Assembly: GCF_021216675.1 (NCBI RefSeq)
Contig: NZ_CP086120.1
Coordinates: forward strand, 4,524,501 to 4,588,500
Length of the DNA: 64,000 nucleotides
Source of the DNA: Streptomyces gobiensis
GTDB lineage: Bacteria > Actinomycetota > Actinomycetes > Streptomycetales > Streptomycetaceae
Direction: 5' to 3'
In this document: positions 61,437 to 64,000 of the stretch, piece by piece
Layout: every line of letters begins with the position of its first letter
How positions within the stretch are numbered: the stretch's first letter is position 1
Program-made: the position numbers and the translations under genes
The notes under the pieces: model-generated
What the model saw: the letters and a program-made list of their open reading frames with translations, nothing else
Database searches by the model: none
Told to the model about the DNA's origin: nothing

Positions 61437-63428
61437 GTGAACGCACGCTCCGGTCCCGAGGAGATCCCGGCCGACGACCGGCTCCCGGTCCGTAAGCGGC
61501 TCGCCCGGTTCCTTGAACCCGCGGTGCCCCGGCAGCGCCGTAACGGGGCCGACCCCCGGCGTGTCATCTGCCCACCGCCTGAGCCCCTCAGCGTTCCCGG
61601 CGATCCGCTGGAGCACCGCGACCCGGCCCGGGCCGCTGACGCCGCCGCCGTGGAGAACCTGCTGCGCTGCTGGATCCGGGAGAACGACATCGACCCACCA
61701 CCGAGGGGCAGCGATACGCTCCATATCCCGCTGGACGCAAGCGGCACCGCGCTCTGCGTCCCCGTTCGCTACTGGTCCGCCACCGGCTGGCACCGCTTCG
61801 ACCCGCCCACCCTTGACGGCGCACCCCAGAACGCGGCATCCCTCGACGCGGTCACCCTCGCCGCCCTCATCGGCCGGGAGGCCGCTCACCACGCCTCCCT
61901 GGCGGACCGTAGGGAGGCCCCTCCCGGCCAGCCGGGGCCGACGGAGGCGGATCAGCCGAGCGGTGAGACCACCGACCTGGTCGGCCGGGTCGCCGACTCC
62001 GTTCAGCGCACCACCGTGTTCCTCGCCGTGCGCCGCGCCGCACCCGGCGCTGACCCGGACGCCGACCCTTTCCTGGCAGCTGAGCAGTCCCTGCTCCTCG
62101 GCCACCCCATGCATCCCACCCCCAAGAGCCGCGAAGGGCTCTCGGATGCCGAGGCACAGCGCTACTCACCCGAGCTGCACGGCGCCTTCCGGCTGCACTG
62201 GCTGGCCGTCGACCACGCCGTGCTGGCCACCGACTCTGCCTGGACCGAGCGCGGCAAGACCGTACCGGCACGGCAGCTCGCCATCGAGCTCGCCGGTGAG
62301 GGACTGAAACTGCCCGAGTCCACCGCGCTGCTGCCGCTGCACCCCTGGCAGGCGCGGGAGGTACGGCAGCGCCCGGATGTCGCCGCCCTGCTGGACGCCG
62401 GACTGCTGTACGACCTTGGCCCGCACGGGGAGCCCTGGCACCCCACCTCCTCCGTACGCACCGTCCACCGGCCCGGCGCACCCGCCATGCTCAAGCTCTC
62501 CCTGGGGCTGCGGATCACCAACTCCCGCCGGGAAAACCTCCGCAAGGAGCTGCACCGAGGCGTCGAGGTGCACCGGCTGCTGCGCACCGGACTCGGCGCC
62601 CAGTGGCGGGAAGCGCACCCCGGTTTCGATATCGTCCGCGACCCCGCCTGGCTCGCCGTCACCGGTCCGGACGGCGAGCATGTGCCGGGGCTGGACACCG
62701 TCATCCGGCACAACCCCTTCGGCCCGCACGACGACGCAGTCTGTATCGCCGCCCTCACCTCGCCCCGCCCCTGGCCCGGTGCCCCCGGCTACACCCTGCG
62801 CTCCCGGCTCGCCGATACGGTCCACCGGCTTGCGGAGCGTACGGGCCGTACGGTCGCCGCCGTATCCGCCGAGTGGTTCCTGCGCTATCTGGACACGGTC
62901 GTACGCCCCGTGCTCTGGCTCGACGCGGTGGCGGGCATCGCTCTGGAGGCCCACCAGCAGAACACCCTCGTTCTGCTGGACACCGACGGATGGCCGTGCG
63001 GCGGCCGCTACCGGGACAACCAGGGCTTCTACTTCCGTGAGTCCCACCGGGCGGCGCTGCAGGGCCGATTGGCCGGTGTGGGCGAGGAAAGCGACAGCTT
63101 CGTCGCCGACGCGGTCACCGATGAGCGCTTCGCCTACTACCTCGGCATCAACAATGTGCTGGGGCTCATCGGTGCTTTCGGCGCCCAGCGGCTGGCCGAT
63201 GAGGAGCTGCTGCTCGCCGCCCTGCGCCGCTTCCTCACCCAGCAGGCGCACGGGCCGGACCCGGAGAGCGATGCCCGCTCCCCACTGCCCGAACTGCTGC
63301 TGGGGAACGCCACCCTGCGCTGCAAGGCAAATCTGCTCACCCGGCTGCACGGCCTCGACGAGCTCATCGGCCCTGTGGACACCCAGTCCGTCTACGTCAC
63401 CGTCACCAACCCCCTGGCAGCCCGGTAG
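61437..63428 (+). CDS. IucA/IucC-family NRPS-independent siderophore synthetase
   Basis: About 663 residues, GTG start after AGGGAGG. ATP-dependent enzyme joining citrate or a dicarboxylate to hydroxamate amines in siderophore assembly. Family motifs: ALLPLHPWQ, MLKLSLGLRITNSRRENLRKE, ALEAHQQNTLVLL, and RYRDNQGFYF followed by the ferric-transporter FhuF-like C-terminal domain. S. coelicolor also has an IucA/IucC gene downstream of hflX. It is the first plus-strand gene of the cluster; the acyltransferase follows after 32 nt. I see no canonical iron box (TTAGGTTAGGCTAACC-like) upstream. Confidence 0.92.
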   Translation: MNARSGPEEIPADDRLPVRKRLARFLEPAVPRQRRNGADPRRVICPPPEPLSVPGDPLEHRDPARAADAAAVENLLRCWIRENDIDPPPRGSDTLHIPLDASGTALCVPVRYWSATGWHRFDPPTLDGAPQNAASLDAVTLAALIGREAAHHASLADRREAPPGQPGPTEADQPSGETTDLVGRVADSVQRTTVFLAVRRAAPGADPDADPFLAAEQSLLLGHPMHPTPKSREGLSDAEAQRYSPELHGAFRLHWLAVDHAVLATDSAWTERGKTVPARQLAIELAGEGLKLPESTALLPLHPWQAREVRQRPDVAALLDAGLLYDLGPHGEPWHPTSSVRTVHRPGAPAMLKLSLGLRITNSRRENLRKELHRGVEVHRLLRTGLGAQWREAHPGFDIVRDPAWLAVTGPDGEHVPGLDTVIRHNPFGPHDDAVCIAALTSPRPWPGAPGYTLRSRLADTVHRLAERTGRTVAAVSAEWFLRYLDTVVRPVLWLDAVAGIALEAHQQNTLVLLDTDGWPCGGRYRDNQGFYFRESHRAALQGRLAGVGEESDSFVADAVTDERFAYYLGINNVLGLIGAFGAQRLADEELLLAALRRFLTQQAHGPDPESDARSPLPELLLGNATLRCKANLLTRLHGLDELIGPVDTQSVYVTVTNPLAAR

Positions 63429-63460
63429 CGCCCTCGACTGTGCCGAGAGGAGGCGTTGTC

Positions 63461-64000
63461 TTGCCGACCACCAACTCACCCACGGACGCAGGCGGCTCCC
63501 GCGACGCCAGCGGCTCCCGCGACGCCAGCGACACGAGCGACTCCAGCCTCGACGACACCCTCGATCTGCAACTGCCCACCGAGCTCATCGCTCTGATCGA
63601 GGCGGACCGGCGCGGCGCCGCTGCCACCGATCTGCTGGACTCCATCGCCGACTGGCCCGCGGCCACCTGCGCTGCCGGGACCTTCCAGCTCGTCCCGGTC
63701 CGTATCGAGCGCGATCTGTCTCTGATCGCGTGCTGGATGAACGATCCGGCGGTGGCGGATTTCTGGGAGCTCTCCGGGCCGGAGGACATCACCGCCGCCC
63801 ATCTGCGCGCCCAACTCGGGGGCGACGGCCGCAGCGTGCCCTGTCTCGGCGTGCTCGACGGCACCCCCATGAGCTACTGGGAGATCTACCGCGCCGACCT
63901 CGACCCCCTGTCCCGGCACTACCCGGCCCGGCCTCATGACACCGGCATCCATCTGCTGATCGGTGGCAACGCCGACCGTGGCCGAGGCGTCGGCACCGCT
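63461..64000 (+). CDS. Siderophore N-acyltransferase (GNAT), 3' end cut by the window
   Basis: 180 codons visible, open at the window end. TTG start at 63461 with AGGAGG 7 nt upstream. After a low-complexity Ser/Asp/Gly stretch that includes two tandem 18-bp units (63494-63529), the protein enters a GNAT/AcsD-partner fold (FQLVPVRIERDLSLIACWMNDPAVADFWELSGP ... SYWEIYRADLDPLSRHYPA ... IHLLIGGNADRGRGVG), like IucB/RhbD acyltransferases that acylate hydroxylamino side chains. It belongs to the same cluster as the IucA/IucC gene. Confidence 0.82.
   Translation, partial: MPTTNSPTDAGGSRDASGSRDASDTSDSSLDDTLDLQLPTELIALIEADRRGAAATDLLDSIADWPAATCAAGTFQLVPVRIERDLSLIACWMNDPAVADFWELSGPEDITAAHLRAQLGGDGRSVPCLGVLDGTPMSYWEIYRADLDPLSRHYPARPHDTGIHLLIGGNADRGRGVGTA

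Overview
The window is high-GC actinobacterial chromosome, almost certainly from a Streptomyces or a close relative. The evidence is dense coding with strong G/C third positions, many GTG starts, and a gene backbone shared by streptomycetes and mycobacteria: ftsK - rodZ-like - rimO - pgsA - cinA - clgR, then DUF3046 - recA - recX, gluR/gluK - gluABCD, and miaB - LigB-like - miaA - dapF - rshA - hflX. Assignments come from reading the translated frames. No database search was run.

Layout. 1-7135: 3' end of ftsK, a RodZ-like HTH membrane protein, the rimO-pgsA-cinA run, clgR, a small membrane protein and a repeat-rich spacer. 7136-12527 (minus): the nei-lhr DNA repair pair. 12581-14548: an AraC regulator with the AzlCD branched-chain amino acid exporter. 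14570-18900: an alpha/alpha-toroid-like protein, DUF3046, recA interrupted by a 364-residue intein, and recX. 18922-21508 (minus): a cytochrome P450 and a secreted protein of unknown function. 21609-32515: a LacI regulator facing an ABC importer and three glycosidases (GH5-like, GH85, GH38). 32532-36645: a TetR regulator, an amine/amino acid permease, a Tat-exported agmatine deiminase and a DUF2165 protein. 36897-42726: the GluR-GluK two-component system diverging from gluABCD. 42921-48108: an FAD monooxygenase, an acetyltransferase fused to a membrane domain, a TAXI binding protein and miaB. 48354-58626: LigB-like, two small minus-strand proteins, miaA, a membrane protein, dapF, rshA, an M1 peptidase, hflX, an orphan-looking antitoxin and panD. 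58717-64000: two tandem lipoprotein serine proteases, then the start of an NRPS-independent siderophore cluster (IucA/IucC synthetase and an N-acyltransferase cut by the window end).

Two things stand out. First, 21609-32515 reads as a complete route for using N-glycans: a Tat-secreted GH85 endoglycosidase frees the glycan, a lipoprotein-dependent ABC importer takes it up, a cytoplasmic GH38 removes alpha-mannose, and a GH5-type enzyme may split the remaining Man-beta-GlcNAc. Twin palindromes lie between the LacI gene and the importer, and one permease gene carries a rare TTA codon. Second, recA holds an apparently splicing-competent intein with LAGLIDADG motifs in the L2 loop, the site used by Mycobacterium leprae and not the M. 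tuberculosis site.

Other signals are PafBC-type DNA-damage promoter motifs at recA and, more weakly, at lhr (possibly leaderless), a MITE-like element with 24-bp perfect inverted ends after miaB, dispersed palindromic spacer repeats, a perfect palindrome in front of the agmatine locus, and several strong intergenic hairpins. I saw no rRNA, tRNA, CRISPR array, transposase or prophage gene.
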